A stretch of 64,000 nucleotides of DNA, taken from Chloroflexota bacterium. GTDB taxonomy: Bacteria; Chloroflexota; Dehalococcoidia; JACPQD01. Location of the stretch: NCBI GenBank assembly GCA_016190665.1, contig JACPQD010000068.1:94529-158528 (forward strand). The letters are read 5' to 3'. Numbering within the stretch: the stretch's first letter is position 1; the number at the start of each line of letters is the position of its first letter. Below are positions 47,386-56,591 of this stretch, piece after piece. Under the pieces are notes generated by a model. It had not been told where the DNA came from and ran no database searches. It saw nothing but the letters and a program-made list of their open reading frames with translations. The position numbers were made by a program, and so were the translations under genes.

Positions 47386-50073
47386 CTACCCGCACTTGGT
47401 GAAACCGCAACTGCGGCAGATGAGGCACCCTTCCGCGTAGACCAGCAGGCTGCTGCATTCCGGACACTGCCCCGCCATATTCACCACCGGCCCCTCCACG
47501 TCCTTGAGGCTGTGGGGTTCAACGGACGGCCGGTCGCCGTTGAGCTGCCTCTCAAGAACGCCAGCGATCGCGTCGGCACAGGAGATGACGGCGTGTCCCT
47601 GGTGCCAGGCGATGGACGGGCAACGTATCCCCTTCAACTGCTTCACCACCGCCTCAGGCTCTATCCCGGAGCGGAGCGCCAGGGAAATCATCCGCCCTAT
47701 GGCGTCGAGTTGCGACGCGGCGCAGCCTCCGGCTTTCCCCAGAGTGGAGAAGGCCTCGCACAGCCCCCGCTCATCATAGTTGATGGTGACGTAGAGGTGA
47801 CCGCAACCGGTGGCCACCCTCTCCGTCACGCCGTGGGTGACCGTAGGCCGCGCCCTGGGCAACAGCCCCTGGCTGATCTCCACCGGCGCCGGCGCCTTCT
47901 CGGCTGCCGTCGCCAGCACCTGCTGGTCGCGGCTGCCATCCCGGTAGATCGTGATGCCTTTGCAGCCCTCTTTGTAAGCCAGCAGGTAGACGCGCTTCAC
48001 ATCCTCCGGAGTGGCGTCATGAGGAAAGTTCACCGTCTTGGACACAGCGTTGTTCGTGTGTTGCTGAAACGCGGCTTGCATCCGGACGTGCCACTCGGGG
48101 GTGATATCGTGGGCGGTCACGAAGACCTTCTGCACATCCTCGGGAACGTTTTCCATGCCGCGAATGCTCCCCTGGGTCGCCAGCGTCCTCATAAGCTCTT
48201 CGCTATAAAATCCCTTTTGCCTGGCCGTCTGTTCGAAGAGGGGGTTAACCTCTATCATCTTCGTGCCTTCCAGGACGGTGCGAACATAGCTGAGCGCGAA
48301 CAAGGGCTCGATGCCGCTGGAGCAACTGGCGATGATGCTGAGCGTTCCCGTGGGGGCTATGGTGGTTCTCGTGGCGTTCCTGACCCTCGGGCCATTCGGC
48401 GAGTCGTAGATGCTGCCCCCAAAAGCCGGGAACACGCCCCGCTCCTTCGCCAGGTCCACCGACGCCGCAGTGGCCGCCTCATCAATCGACCTCATTACCC
48501 TGGCGCCAACAGCCAGCGCTTCGTCGGAATCGTAGGGTATGCCGAGCTGCAGGAGCATATCCGCAAAGCCCATCACGCCCAGCCCGATCTTCCTGGTTGA
48601 CTTGGACCTCTCCTCGATCTCTTTGAGGGGGAACTTGTTCATGTCGATGACGTTGTCCAGGAAACGAACGGCTATCTTGACTATTCTGGACAGCTTAGCG
48701 AAGTCGACAGTAGCCTTGCCGTTCTTCTGCTTCACCATGTTCGCCAGGTTGATGGACCCCAGATTGCACGACTCATAGGGAAGGAGAGGCTGCTCGCCGC
48801 AGGGGTTAGTGCTCTCTATGACGCCCAGTTGCGGGGTGGGGTTGTCCCGGTTGATGCGATCGAGGAAAACGATTCCCGGCTCGCCGTTCTTCCAGGCCAT
48901 GTCCACGATCTTCTCGAACACTTCTCTCGCCTTCAGCCTTCCCACAGGCGCCTTGGTCCGAGGATTGATGAGGTCGTACTCCTCATCGTTCTCCACCGCC
49001 TGCATGAAATCGACCGTGATGCCGACGGAAATGTTGAAGTTGTTAAGAGCGGCGCCCTCTTCTTTGGACGTGATGAACTTCAGGATATCCGGATGGCTGA
49101 CATTCAGGATACCCATGTTGGCGCCTCGCCGCGTGCCTCCCTGCTTCGTAACATCCGTGACCACGTCAAAGGCGCGCATGAAGGACACCGGCCCACTGGC
49201 CACGCCGCTGGTGCTGGCCACGAAGTCACCCTCCGGCCGGAGCCGGCTGAAAGAGAAGCCAGTGCCTCCCCCACTCTTATGAATAAGGGCCGTGTGCTTA
49301 ACCGCCTCAAAGATGGACTCCATGGCGTCCTCGACCGGCAAGACGAAGCAGGCCGACAATTGCTGAAGCTCCCTGCCGGCATTCATGAGCGTCGGCGAAT
49401 TAGGGAGGAAGTCCAGGCTGGTCATCACATTGTGGAACTCACTCTCCCTGGCGCGAACATCGGCCTTCGGGTCGTAGAGAAGCTCAGCCGAAGCGATGTT
49501 GCGCGCCACGCGTCGGAACATCTCCTCCGGCGTCTCCATCACCGTGCCCTGGCTGTCCTTCTTGAGGTATCGCTTCTCCAGCACGGTAACGGCGTTCGGC
49601 GTGAGCGCGAGCTTCTGGCCCGCCAGAGGCGGGCTGGGCGCCGACTTTCCCACTTCGATCAACTCAACAGGAGCTTCAACCACGCCGCTCCTTTCAACAT
49701 GTTTGTCCGGCATCTTCTGGATATCCAGGGCGTTGGCGACTTCGCTTAAGCCACTCTCGATGAGTATCTCCTGCACCACGCGCCTCACGTTGGCCACCGG
49801 GCGCGACTGCCTTTTCACGCCCTGGCGTGAGATAACGAAGTCCTCCATGCCCGGAAAGGGCTTGACCGCATCAGCGTTCCTCTCCAGACGCCAGGCGATC
49901 TGGTCGGCCAGGCGTTCCGTGAGCTCCCGATCCGACAGGCCCATGGACTCCGCCGCGCTGAAGATGGCGCGCGCTATGGCATTGCGAAATTCACCGCCTC
50001 CGTTCCCAGAGTCTCCCATATTGCCATCGGCGGTCAGGCGCCGAGTGTTATCGTCGGTTCTCGAAGCAGTCAT
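47386..50073 (-). CDS. nrdJ: adenosylcobalamin-dependent ribonucleoside-diphosphate reductase (class II)
   Basis: About 895 residues from ATG 50073 (GAGGAGGG upstream). Core motifs include NSPTLMNAGRELQQLSACFV, the finger-loop NPCGEQPLLPYESCNLGS with active-site cysteine and glutamate, and APTGTLSIIASCSSGIEP. The C-terminus has a TSCPD-type region (GCGHLYVTINYD, GCAASQLDAIGRMISLALR) and a zinc ribbon (CPECSSLLVYAEGCLICRSC), typical of B12-dependent enzymes. It makes deoxynucleotides with or without oxygen. The first 170 residues form an extra N-terminal region. nrdR lies 10 bases upstream in the same operon. Confidence 0.95.
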   Translation of the reverse strand: MTASRTDDNTRRLTADGNMGDSGNGGGEFRNAIARAIFSAAESMGLSDRELTERLADQIAWRLERNADAVKPFPGMEDFVISRQGVKRQSRPVANVRRVVQEILIESGLSEVANALDIQKMPDKHVERSGVVEAPVELIEVGKSAPSPPLAGQKLALTPNAVTVLEKRYLKKDSQGTVMETPEEMFRRVARNIASAELLYDPKADVRARESEFHNVMTSLDFLPNSPTLMNAGRELQQLSACFVLPVEDAMESIFEAVKHTALIHKSGGGTGFSFSRLRPEGDFVASTSGVASGPVSFMRAFDVVTDVTKQGGTRRGANMGILNVSHPDILKFITSKEEGAALNNFNISVGITVDFMQAVENDEEYDLINPRTKAPVGRLKAREVFEKIVDMAWKNGEPGIVFLDRINRDNPTPQLGVIESTNPCGEQPLLPYESCNLGSINLANMVKQKNGKATVDFAKLSRIVKIAVRFLDNVIDMNKFPLKEIEERSKSTRKIGLGVMGFADMLLQLGIPYDSDEALAVGARVMRSIDEAATAASVDLAKERGVFPAFGGSIYDSPNGPRVRNATRTTIAPTGTLSIIASCSSGIEPLFALSYVRTVLEGTKMIEVNPLFEQTARQKGFYSEELMRTLATQGSIRGMENVPEDVQKVFVTAHDITPEWHVRMQAAFQQHTNNAVSKTVNFPHDATPEDVKRVYLLAYKEGCKGITIYRDGSRDQQVLATAAEKAPAPVEISQGLLPRARPTVTHGVTERVATGCGHLYVTINYDERGLCEAFSTLGKAGGCAASQLDAIGRMISLALRSGIEPEAVVKQLKGIRCPSIAWHQGHAVISCADAIAGVLERQLNGDRPSVEPHSLKDVEGPVVNMAGQCPECSSLLVYAEGCLICRSCGFTKCG

Positions 50074-50083
50074 CCTACCCTCC

Positions 50084-50629
50084 TCATCGGACTTTAGACC
50101 GGGGAGCGTACCTGCGGCCCCGACGACCTCGGGGCGCCGCCAGTCGCTCCGGCGGTAGCAAAGGCAATTGCCCAACCGGCTCGGCGGGCCCGGCCAGCGC
50201 CTCCAGCTCGCGTCTCACATCTTCTATATCAGCAAACTGCCGATACACGCTGGCAAAACGTATGTAGGCTATCTGGTCAAGCTCCCTCAGCCGCTTCATC
50301 ACCATCTCGCCTATCTGGGAGCTGGCCACCTCAGCCTTCCCCGTGCCTGAGATCTCGCTTTCGACTTCATCCACCAGCTTATCAATGGCGCCCGTGGCCA
50401 GCGGCCTCTTCTCGCAAGATTTGCGGATGCCAGCGGTCAGCTTGGCGCGGTTGAACTCCTCACGCCGCCCATCTTTCTTGATGACGAAGATGGCAGCCGC
50501 CTCCACGCGCTCCCGCGTGGTGAATCGCTGGCCGCAGCCCAGGCACTGCCGCCGACGTTTGACGACGCCGTTCAAAGCGCGGGAATCGACGACCCTGGAG
50601 TCTTCATTACGGCAATAAGGACACCTCAT
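50084..50629 (-). CDS. nrdR: transcriptional repressor NrdR
   Basis: The 181-residue protein has the N-terminal zinc ribbon (MRCPYCRNEDSRVVDSR, RRRQCLGCGQRFTTRER) and an ATP-cone (VIKKDGRREEFNRAKLTAGI). It senses ATP/dATP and represses ribonucleotide reductase genes. The C-terminal 30 residues (ERLAAPRGRRGRRYAPRSKV) are a basic tail beyond the usual 150-residue length. The operon with nrdJ implies autoregulation, though I could not find a clear pair of NrdR boxes. Confidence 0.96.
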   Translation of the reverse strand: MRCPYCRNEDSRVVDSRALNGVVKRRRQCLGCGQRFTTRERVEAAAIFVIKKDGRREEFNRAKLTAGIRKSCEKRPLATGAIDKLVDEVESEISGTGKAEVASSQIGEMVMKRLRELDQIAYIRFASVYRQFADIEDVRRELEALAGPAEPVGQLPLLPPERLAAPRGRRGRRYAPRSKVR

Positions 50630-50684
50630 GACAATACCTGTGATCTTTCACCAGGAGAAACGCAATATCTTGGGAGGCACTGAG

Positions 50685-50713
50685 ATAATAGCACAACATG
50701 TAGGGGCTGTCAA
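50685..50713 (-). promoter_or_regulatory. promoter of nrdR-nrdJ
   Basis: On the reverse strand TTGACA (50713-50708) and TATTAT (50690-50685) are 17 bases apart, leaving a leader of about 48 bases before the nrdR ATG at 50629. Confidence 0.72.
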
Positions 50714-51001
50714 TAGGGTTATCCACGTCTTTCGGTCCTATTTCGCTGTCATTTCTCAACTCTCAGCAACCGGGCATTGATAGCGACAATGATGGCGCCG
50801 GGAAATGGCACAATTCTGTAATGCCGCGTAATGGTGTTGTTATGACTTATTGACCGCGCCTTTCGTATAATTATCCTATCCCGTCGAGGGAATCGTTTCT
50901 GGAGACTCTCGGAAAGGGGGTGTTACCGCGCACGCTCGCTGCAGCGCCCGTGTTTGTCAAACCAACCAATTATCGGTCGAAACATGACAGAAGGAGGCGA
51001 G

Positions 51002-51646
51002 ATGGATACTTCCAAAATGTACGAATTGCCAAGGCTGCCCTACGGCTATGGGGACCTGGCGCCCTACATATCCGAGGAACAGTTGCGGATACACCACACT
51101 AAGCATCACCAGGCCTATGTCAACGGCGCCAACGCGATTATCGAACGGTTCGACAAGGCCCGCAAAGACGGCGTCGACCTGGATATGAAGGCCACCCTGA
51201 AGGAGCTCTCCTTCCAGTTGGGCGGCCATGAGCTGCATTCCACTTTCTGGCAGAACCTCGCTCCGGCCGGAAACGGCGGCGGAGGCCAGCCGACGGGCAT
51301 GCTGAGGGACGCCATGATGAGAGAGTACGGCAGCTTTGAAAGGTTCAGGAAGGAGTTCACCCAGGCTGCCGTGAGCGTCGAAGGTTCCGGGTGGGCAGTG
51401 CTGACCTACTGCGAAGTCAGCCACCGGATCGGCGTAATGCAGGTGGAGAAACACAACGTCAACTTCCCCGTTGGTTCTCCGCTCCTCATGGCCCTGGACG
51501 TATGGGAGCACGCCTACTATCTGGACTACAAGAATGACCGCGCCAAGTTCGTGGAGGCCTTCTGGAACATAGTCAACTGGGACATAGTCGACAAGATGTT
51601 TGCCCAGCTTCTGGAGTCCAGAAAGCCAGTCCTCGTGCGAGCGTAG
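51002..51646 (+). CDS. iron/manganese superoxide dismutase
   Basis: The 214-residue protein begins at ATG 51002, with AAGGAGG upstream. Metal ligands are the histidine in [16 protein letters not shown], the histidine in [13 protein letters not shown], and the aspartate and histidine in [16 protein letters not shown]. It converts superoxide to peroxide in the cytoplasm. Iron against manganese cannot be decided. A TATAAT at 50866-50871 is upstream, but its -35 is poor. A terminator follows. Confidence 0.95.
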   Translation: MDTSKMYELPRLPYGYGDLAPYISEEQLRIHHTKHHQAYVNGANAIIERFDKARKDGVDLDMKATLKELSFQLGGHELHSTFWQNLAPAGNGGGGQPTGMLRDAMMREYGSFERFRKEFTQAAVSVEGSGWAVLTYCEVSHRIGVMQVEKHNVNFPVGSPLLMALDVWEHAYYLDYKNDRAKFVEAFWNIVNWDIVDKMFAQLLESRKPVLVRA

Positions 51647-51670
51647 ACCACCAGACTCGCTCGAGAAATA

Positions 51671-51698
51671 GGGGCCGGGGATCTTTTATCCCTGGCCC
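51671..51698 (+). terminator. terminator after superoxide dismutase
   Basis: GGGGCCGGGGAT pairs with ATCCCTGGCCCC (one G-U) around CTTT, followed by ATTCTATCTCT. Confidence 0.65.
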
Positions 51699-51797
51699 CA
51701 TTCTATCTCTGGCGTCTCGCTTTGGACGCAATCAGCTTTCAGCACACTGACAGCCGGTAGCTTTGCTGCCATCTTCCCAGGTTTCGGCTTCGCCGAG

Positions 51798-52298
51798 TTA
51801 CGTTGTGGCGTAGGGAGGGAAGCGGTGAGGAGTCGTGAACTTGTGAGACTTGGTCACCCACTCCAGCTCCTCCTCCAGAAGGGCAAGATGCCCCTCCTCC
51901 TCCTTGCCCAGCGCCCGGTACATGGCCTTGCCTCTGGCATCCGATGTGACAGCCGCTGCCTCTCTGTAGAAAACAATGGCCTTCTTCTCCGCCTCGATGC
52001 CCTTCGTCAGGGCGTCTCGCTCCGCCGCGCCGACCTTGACGGTTCCGGTGACTTCAGAGGATTGTTCGGTAAATGCCACCGGGCTGCGCCGCCGCCGCCA
52101 TTCCAACCATTGGCCCTTATCGAGGACCGATTTCAGCTGCTGCCTCAATTTAGCCAGATGCCTCAGTTCCTCTTTTGCGAGCCAGGTGAAGACCCTCTTC
52201 CCCTTGGGGTCGAGGGTCGAATCAGCAGCCTCACGATAAAACCTGTTGGCTCCCCGCTCCCGTTCCGCTCCCAGCTTCAGAGCCTCAATCGCGTCCAT
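51798..52298 (-). CDS. ferritin-like (rubrerythrin-type) protein
   Basis: From ATG 52298 (AAGGAGG eight bases upstream) the product has 166 residues with two similar halves. Each has E..RGANRFYREAAD or E..KAIVFYREAAAV followed by WLAKEELRHLAKL or ALGKEEEGHLALL. These supply the glutamates and histidines of a di-iron site, the pattern of bacterial ferritin-like or rubrerythrin diiron domains. No rubredoxin C-terminal cysteine motif is present. It is likely an oxidative-stress or iron-handling protein, in keeping with superoxide dismutase next door. Confidence 0.82.
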   Translation of the reverse strand: MDAIEALKLGAERERGANRFYREAADSTLDPKGKRVFTWLAKEELRHLAKLRQQLKSVLDKGQWLEWRRRRSPVAFTEQSSEVTGTVKVGAAERDALTKGIEAEKKAIVFYREAAAVTSDARGKAMYRALGKEEEGHLALLEEELEWVTKSHKFTTPHRFPPYATT

Positions 52299-52351
52299 TG
52301 ACATCTCCTCCTTGGAATCCGTCATGCTGGTGGACACCAGCATTCTTTCTC

Positions 52352-52427
52352 TACCGCGCACTGAAGTACGAGGCATCGAGAACCGGTTTTTCAGAGCTGC
52401 CAATACCGCGTACTTCAGTGCGCGGTA
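52352..52427. repeat. nested inverted repeat upstream of the ferritin-like gene
   Basis: TACCGCGCACTGAAGTACG (52352-52370) is the exact reverse complement of 52409-52427, 38 bases away. The right arm also folds on itself (ATACCGCG with CGCGGTAT around TACTTCAGTG). It lies about 54 bases upstream of the ferritin-like gene start and could fold in its leader or be a mobile hairpin element. Promoter elements were not identified. Confidence 0.75.
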
Positions 52428-52732
52428 TCCAAACGGTCTATTTTCGCACCAACACTGACGCTGCCGCAATCATAAAGAATGGATGATATACAAGTCATAA
52501 AATGTGAAGGCAAAATGTTGAGAAGTTGTGACGGGGGTGAACGGCTCTTCTAACCCCAAGTAGCTACTACCTGGGGGCTTGTCCGTTTTGAAGGACACTC
52601 ACCGCAAAGGCGCAGAGTCCGCAGTCCAATCTCCCCCCGTGGACGTGGGGATAAAGGGGGGCCGATCCATCTCTGGGCACTTTGTGTCTCTGCGGTGACT
52701 CCGCATTTTCGGGCATATCCCGCCGAGCGCCT

Positions 52733-52981
52733 CTATAGCGCTTGAGCCACGAATTGGAGGATTAAGATAGCTACCAGAGGGCTCAGGTCCATGCCGCCAA
52801 TTGGGGGGATGACACGGCGCAGGGGCGCCAGGATGGGTTCGGTTATCTGATAGATGATGGCAACGAAGATATTATTACCGGATACGGGAAACCAGGAAAG
52901 GATAGCCCTGATGAAAATGGCGATAGAAAGGATATTGGCGATGAGGCCGATGACTCTAGCCAGGTAAATCCAGTAGGCCAT
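52733..52981 (-). CDS. YggT-family membrane protein
   Basis: The 82-residue protein has two hydrophobic helices around the signature AILSWFPVSGNN and the ITEPILAPLRRVIPPIGGMD segment typical of YggT. The family is linked to cell division and membrane organisation and is often encoded by proC and yggS, as here. It starts 9 bases after the proC stop, so the set yggS-proC-yggT forms one leftward operon. Confidence 0.92.
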   Translation of the reverse strand: MAYWIYLARVIGLIANILSIAIFIRAILSWFPVSGNNIFVAIIYQITEPILAPLRRVIPPIGGMDLSPLVAILILQFVAQAL

Positions 52982-52990
52982 GCTAAGACT

Positions 52991-53791
52991 CTAACCTCCG
53001 AGCGATCTCGCCTTTTCGTAGGCAGCGACCACGGCATCCATCAGCACGCTGCGAAGACGCGCTTCCTCCAGGACCACCAGCGCCTCAGCAGTGGTGCCGC
53101 CGGGAGAGGTCACCATATTCCGCAGCTCCGCCGGATGCCTCCCAGTCTCCTCCGCCAGACGGGCCGACCCCAGCAAGGTGCGCAGCACCAGTCTCTCCAC
53201 CGTGGCTCGCGGCATCCCAATGTAGACGCCAGCATCGATCAGCGCCTCCATAACGAGGTACACGTAGGCCGGTCCGCTCCCGCTCAGCGCGGTGGCCATA
53301 TCGATGTACCTCTCCTCGTCCACGGCGATCTCATCGCCTGTGGCCGCCAGGATGGACCCGGCTAACCTGCGCTGCTCCTCTGTCACCCTCTCGGTGCAGG
53401 TCCAAACCGTTATGCCCTCGCCGATCTGCGCTGGCGTGTTGGGCATGGCTCTAACTACCTGGTGATGTTTGAGTGCAGAGGAGAGGGCCTTCAAACTGGC
53501 CCCGGCCACTATGGACAGGATAAGCTGTTGCGGCTTCGCTACACCCTCCAGGCCGATCAAGGCCCTGGGGAGCGCTTGCGGCTTCACCGCCAGCACTGTG
53601 ACCTCTCCCCAGCGTACGGCCTCACGATTGTCCGCGGTCACCGATACGCCCAGGTGCTCGCTGAGATGGCTCCTGCGCTCGGCGCTGATATCGCTAACCA
53701 TGACGTCGCTTGGGGAAGCGATGGACTTCTGGAGGATGGCCTTTATCATTGCCTCTCCCATCGTGCCCCCGCCAATGAAGGCAACTTTCAT
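52991..53791 (-). CDS. proC: pyrroline-5-carboxylate reductase
   Basis: From ATG 53791 the product has 266 residues. It begins KVAFIGGGTMGEAMIKAIL (NADPH-binding Rossmann motif) and ends with the ProC signature around LRNMVTSPGGTTAEALVVLE, preceded by ALSGSGPAYVYLVMEALI. It reduces pyrroline-5-carboxylate to proline. GGGGCAAGGG lies upstream. Confidence 0.95.
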   Translation of the reverse strand: MKVAFIGGGTMGEAMIKAILQKSIASPSDVMVSDISAERRSHLSEHLGVSVTADNREAVRWGEVTVLAVKPQALPRALIGLEGVAKPQQLILSIVAGASLKALSSALKHHQVVRAMPNTPAQIGEGITVWTCTERVTEEQRRLAGSILAATGDEIAVDEERYIDMATALSGSGPAYVYLVMEALIDAGVYIGMPRATVERLVLRTLLGSARLAEETGRHPAELRNMVTSPGGTTAEALVVLEEARLRSVLMDAVVAAYEKARSLGG

Positions 53792-53807
53792 CCCTTGCCC
53801 CTTTCCT

Positions 53808-54467
53808 CTATCGTCTCTCGCCAAAAATGGCCCGACCTATCCTCACCATCGTCGCACCCTCCTCGACCGCCACCTCGAAATCGCTGGTCATACCCATGGA
53901 AAGCTCACAGAGGCCGAGGGACTCGGCCAGTCGTCTCAGCCGACGAAAAAATGGGCGCGCAGCTTCAGCGTCTTCAGTGATGGGGGCGATGGTCGTCAGC
54001 CCTCTCAGCTCCAGGTGGGGAAGTCCAGCAATCCGCTCCGCCGCCTTCGCTGCCTGCGAAAGGGGGAAACCACCCTTGGTTGCTTCTCCGGAGACGTTCA
54101 CCTGTAAGAGGACCGCGGCGTCCCCTTCTGCGCAGCGACTGATCTGCTCTGCCAGTCTAAGGGAATCAACGCTATGAATTATATCAAATATCCCCAGCGC
54201 TGTCTTTACCTTGTTCCTCTGCAGATGCCCGATCAGGTGCCAGACCACCCGGAGGTCTCGGAGCGCATCGACTTTGGCCCTGGCCTCGAGGACGCGATTC
54301 TCTCCGAAATGGCTGACTCCAGCGGCCGCAGCCTCACGAACGGCAGGGACATCGACGCTTTTCGTTGCGGCAACCAGGGTGATATCCTCCATCGACCGAC
54401 CCGACCGCTCGGCGGCCCGGGCGATGCGGACCCGGACCGCGCAAACGTTAGCTGCGATAGCTGTCAT
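53808..54467 (-). CDS. YggS-type pyridoxal-phosphate homeostasis protein
   Basis: About 219 residues from ATG 54467. The PLP lysine is in LVAATKSVDVPAVREAA, and further motifs are HFGENRVLEARAK, WHLIGHLQRNKVK and LSMGMTSDFEVAVEEGATMV. The protein binds PLP without known catalysis and keeps vitamin B6 and amino-acid pools balanced. It is next to proC and yggT, as in many bacteria. In-frame starts at 54494 and 54518 are possible. Confidence 0.93.
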   Translation of the reverse strand: MTAIAANVCAVRVRIARAAERSGRSMEDITLVAATKSVDVPAVREAAAAGVSHFGENRVLEARAKVDALRDLRVVWHLIGHLQRNKVKTALGIFDIIHSVDSLRLAEQISRCAEGDAAVLLQVNVSGEATKGGFPLSQAAKAAERIAGLPHLELRGLTTIAPITEDAEAARPFFRRLRRLAESLGLCELSMGMTSDFEVAVEEGATMVRIGRAIFGERR

Positions 54468-54601
54468 GGCCTTCGAGCGAGGGCTATCATTCATCCTCTG
54501 GCTTTCAGCAGTCGCCAATTTTTGATTCTTGATTTTTAATTTTTGATTTATCGTTCACGCAAATGACCGTTCAAAAATCGGCAATCAACGATCAGCAATC
54601 A

Positions 54602-56242
54602 CTAACACACTCCACAGAGATGGCAACCCGTGGGCGGACACGCTGGGCTGGCCCGGCCGCCCACCGCCCTCTCCGCCTCTCGCCGCAGATAGCCTGCTTC
54701 GACGCCACTCTCCACCGCAACCCAGGGTAGCGGCTCCGTAAAGGGTATTGCGCGATAAAGATAGGCCTCTTGTTTGATGTTCTCCTCTTCCAGCGCCCGC
54801 CGCCACGCGGCGAGGGAGGGGTTTTTCGCCCGGACCAGAGCCCTGGAGAGCTTTCTATCGCCACGGGCCAGGACACCCTGCACGACGCTCCAGGCGACGC
54901 TCTCGCCGCTTACCTTGATGCCCTTCGGGCGGAGCGCAGAGGTGATAGCGGAGAGTCGCCGCTCCAGCTCAGCGGGCTGCTCCATAGGAAGCCATTGAAA
55001 AGGGGTCCCCGCCTTGGGAACGAAGGGCGAGACGTTCACCGATACCCGGGTGCGATTTCCCCATCTCGCCACAGTCTCGCTGACAGCCAGCGTCAGCCTG
55101 ACCAACTCGCGTATATCTTGCTCGGTCTCCGTGGGAAGCCCCAACATATAGTACAGCTTCAGTTGCGACAGGCGATGCTTGGCCACAATGTCGGCCGCCC
55201 GCAGCAACGACTCCTCCGAGATGACCTTGTTGATGGCGCAGCGCAGCCGCTCCGCGCCCGCCTCCGGTGCCAAAACCACCGTCCGGGTCCCGCTCTCGGC
55301 CAGTGCTTGGATCATCGCTTCCGTTACGGCATCCGCCCGCAGAGAGCTAACGGAGATGCGGGTGCCCGCGCTCCGCAGGGCAGCCACCAGCTCATCTATC
55401 TGCGGGTGATCGGCAACGGCGGCGCCCACCAGTCCCACTCGCGCCCCCTGGGCCGGCTTCGCCTGCTCGAGCAGCTTGCCCAAGGACCGGTACCGAAAGG
55501 GTCGAAAGGCGAAGCCCGCCAGGCAGAAGCGACACCCCCGGCCACAACCCCTCGCCACCTCGACGAGGAACATATTGGCCAGGTCGGTATCGGGGGTGAG
55601 GACAGCCGAGGTGGTGGCGAAATCATCCAGATTGCGCGCCCACTGGCGTTGCACCGGCCCAGCCTGCTTCAGGGCAGGAACGTAGACGCCCGGCAGAAGG
55701 CTGAGCGCCTTGAGAAGGGCGCGCCGGTCCTCTCCAGCGCCATCCATGAGGAGCGACGTCAATGCTGGAAGCACCGCCTCGCCCTCACCGATGGCGATGG
55801 CATCCAAAAAGGGCGCCACCGGCTCGGGGTTGGCCGTGAGACAGGGCCCCCCGGCGATGATGAGGGGATGGCGCTCGTCGCGCTGCTCGGCGAAGAGCGG
55901 GATGCCCGCCGCATTCAGCAGGCGGACCACGTTGAAGTAGTCCAGCTCGAAGGAAATCGAGAAGGCCAGGATAGCGAAGTCGCCAAGCGGGCGCTGCGAC
56001 TCGACGCTCAGCGGGGCGCCGACCTCGCCACTAGCCTCCTCAACGAACACCCTCTCGCACACGACGGTATCGAAGCCGTTGAAGAACCCATAAACGGTCT
56101 GGAACCCCAGGCTCGACATGCCGAGATAGTAGGAGTTGGGATAGATGAGCGCGACGGGGAGCCGGCCGCCCCAGTCCTTGACGATGGCGCCGCGCTCCCG
56201 CCGCAGCCTCCGCCGGTTCCTCTCGATGTCGCTCCACACCAT
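54602..56242 (-). CDS. TIGR03960-type radical SAM protein
   Basis: The 546-residue protein has an N-terminal B12-binding-like domain (VALIYPNSYYLGMSSLGFQT, HPLIIAGGPCLTANPEP) and a radical SAM domain with EVARGCGRGCRFCLAGFAFR and YYMLGLPTETEQDI. The C-terminus ends with CPPTGCHLCGVC, possibly an extra cluster site. These proteins usually pair with a DUF2344 (TIGR03936) protein and are linked to ribosome- or tRNA-related genes, but the reaction is unknown. No DUF2344 gene is seen downstream; the spacer 54468-54601 holds AT-rich TTTTTGATT repeats. Confidence 0.87.
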   Translation of the reverse strand: MVWSDIERNRRRLRRERGAIVKDWGGRLPVALIYPNSYYLGMSSLGFQTVYGFFNGFDTVVCERVFVEEASGEVGAPLSVESQRPLGDFAILAFSISFELDYFNVVRLLNAAGIPLFAEQRDERHPLIIAGGPCLTANPEPVAPFLDAIAIGEGEAVLPALTSLLMDGAGEDRRALLKALSLLPGVYVPALKQAGPVQRQWARNLDDFATTSAVLTPDTDLANMFLVEVARGCGRGCRFCLAGFAFRPFRYRSLGKLLEQAKPAQGARVGLVGAAVADHPQIDELVAALRSAGTRISVSSLRADAVTEAMIQALAESGTRTVVLAPEAGAERLRCAINKVISEESLLRAADIVAKHRLSQLKLYYMLGLPTETEQDIRELVRLTLAVSETVARWGNRTRVSVNVSPFVPKAGTPFQWLPMEQPAELERRLSAITSALRPKGIKVSGESVAWSVVQGVLARGDRKLSRALVRAKNPSLAAWRRALEEENIKQEAYLYRAIPFTEPLPWVAVESGVEAGYLRREAERAVGGRASPACPPTGCHLCGVC

Positions 56243-56591
56243 TTGAGTCGATTATATACGTTTTGGAGAGCGATTACGAGGAGGGAGAAGCTGCAGCCCG
56301 TGTCAGCCGGCTCCCGATGCTGTCCGCATGAGACATCGCACTCGCAAGAGTCGGTTTTGCCGGGCCCTCTGAACATCAGGGCAAGGGCGCCCGTCGTTGG
56401 CGGGGGGAAAGGCGCAGCCTAACAAGGCCGCATAGCAGTATTCCTGGCACAGCGGGCGTCTGGGGTGCTGGCGGTGGTGGAAGCGATGAAACTGGCCATG
56501 CTCCCGATGAAGAAGGTGTCGGCGCGGCGCCTGCTTCTCGCCCGTCGATGCAGGGAGGCGCGGGACGGGCAGAATAGTCGCAGCGTCTTCC
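56243..56591. other. spacer without recognised gene
   Basis: Between the radical SAM gene and the immunity-like genes I see no family match or structured RNA. Confidence 0.45.

Noticed and set aside
54770..56422. 550-codon forward ORF
   Set aside because: It is antisense to the radical SAM gene, whose motifs are unambiguous.
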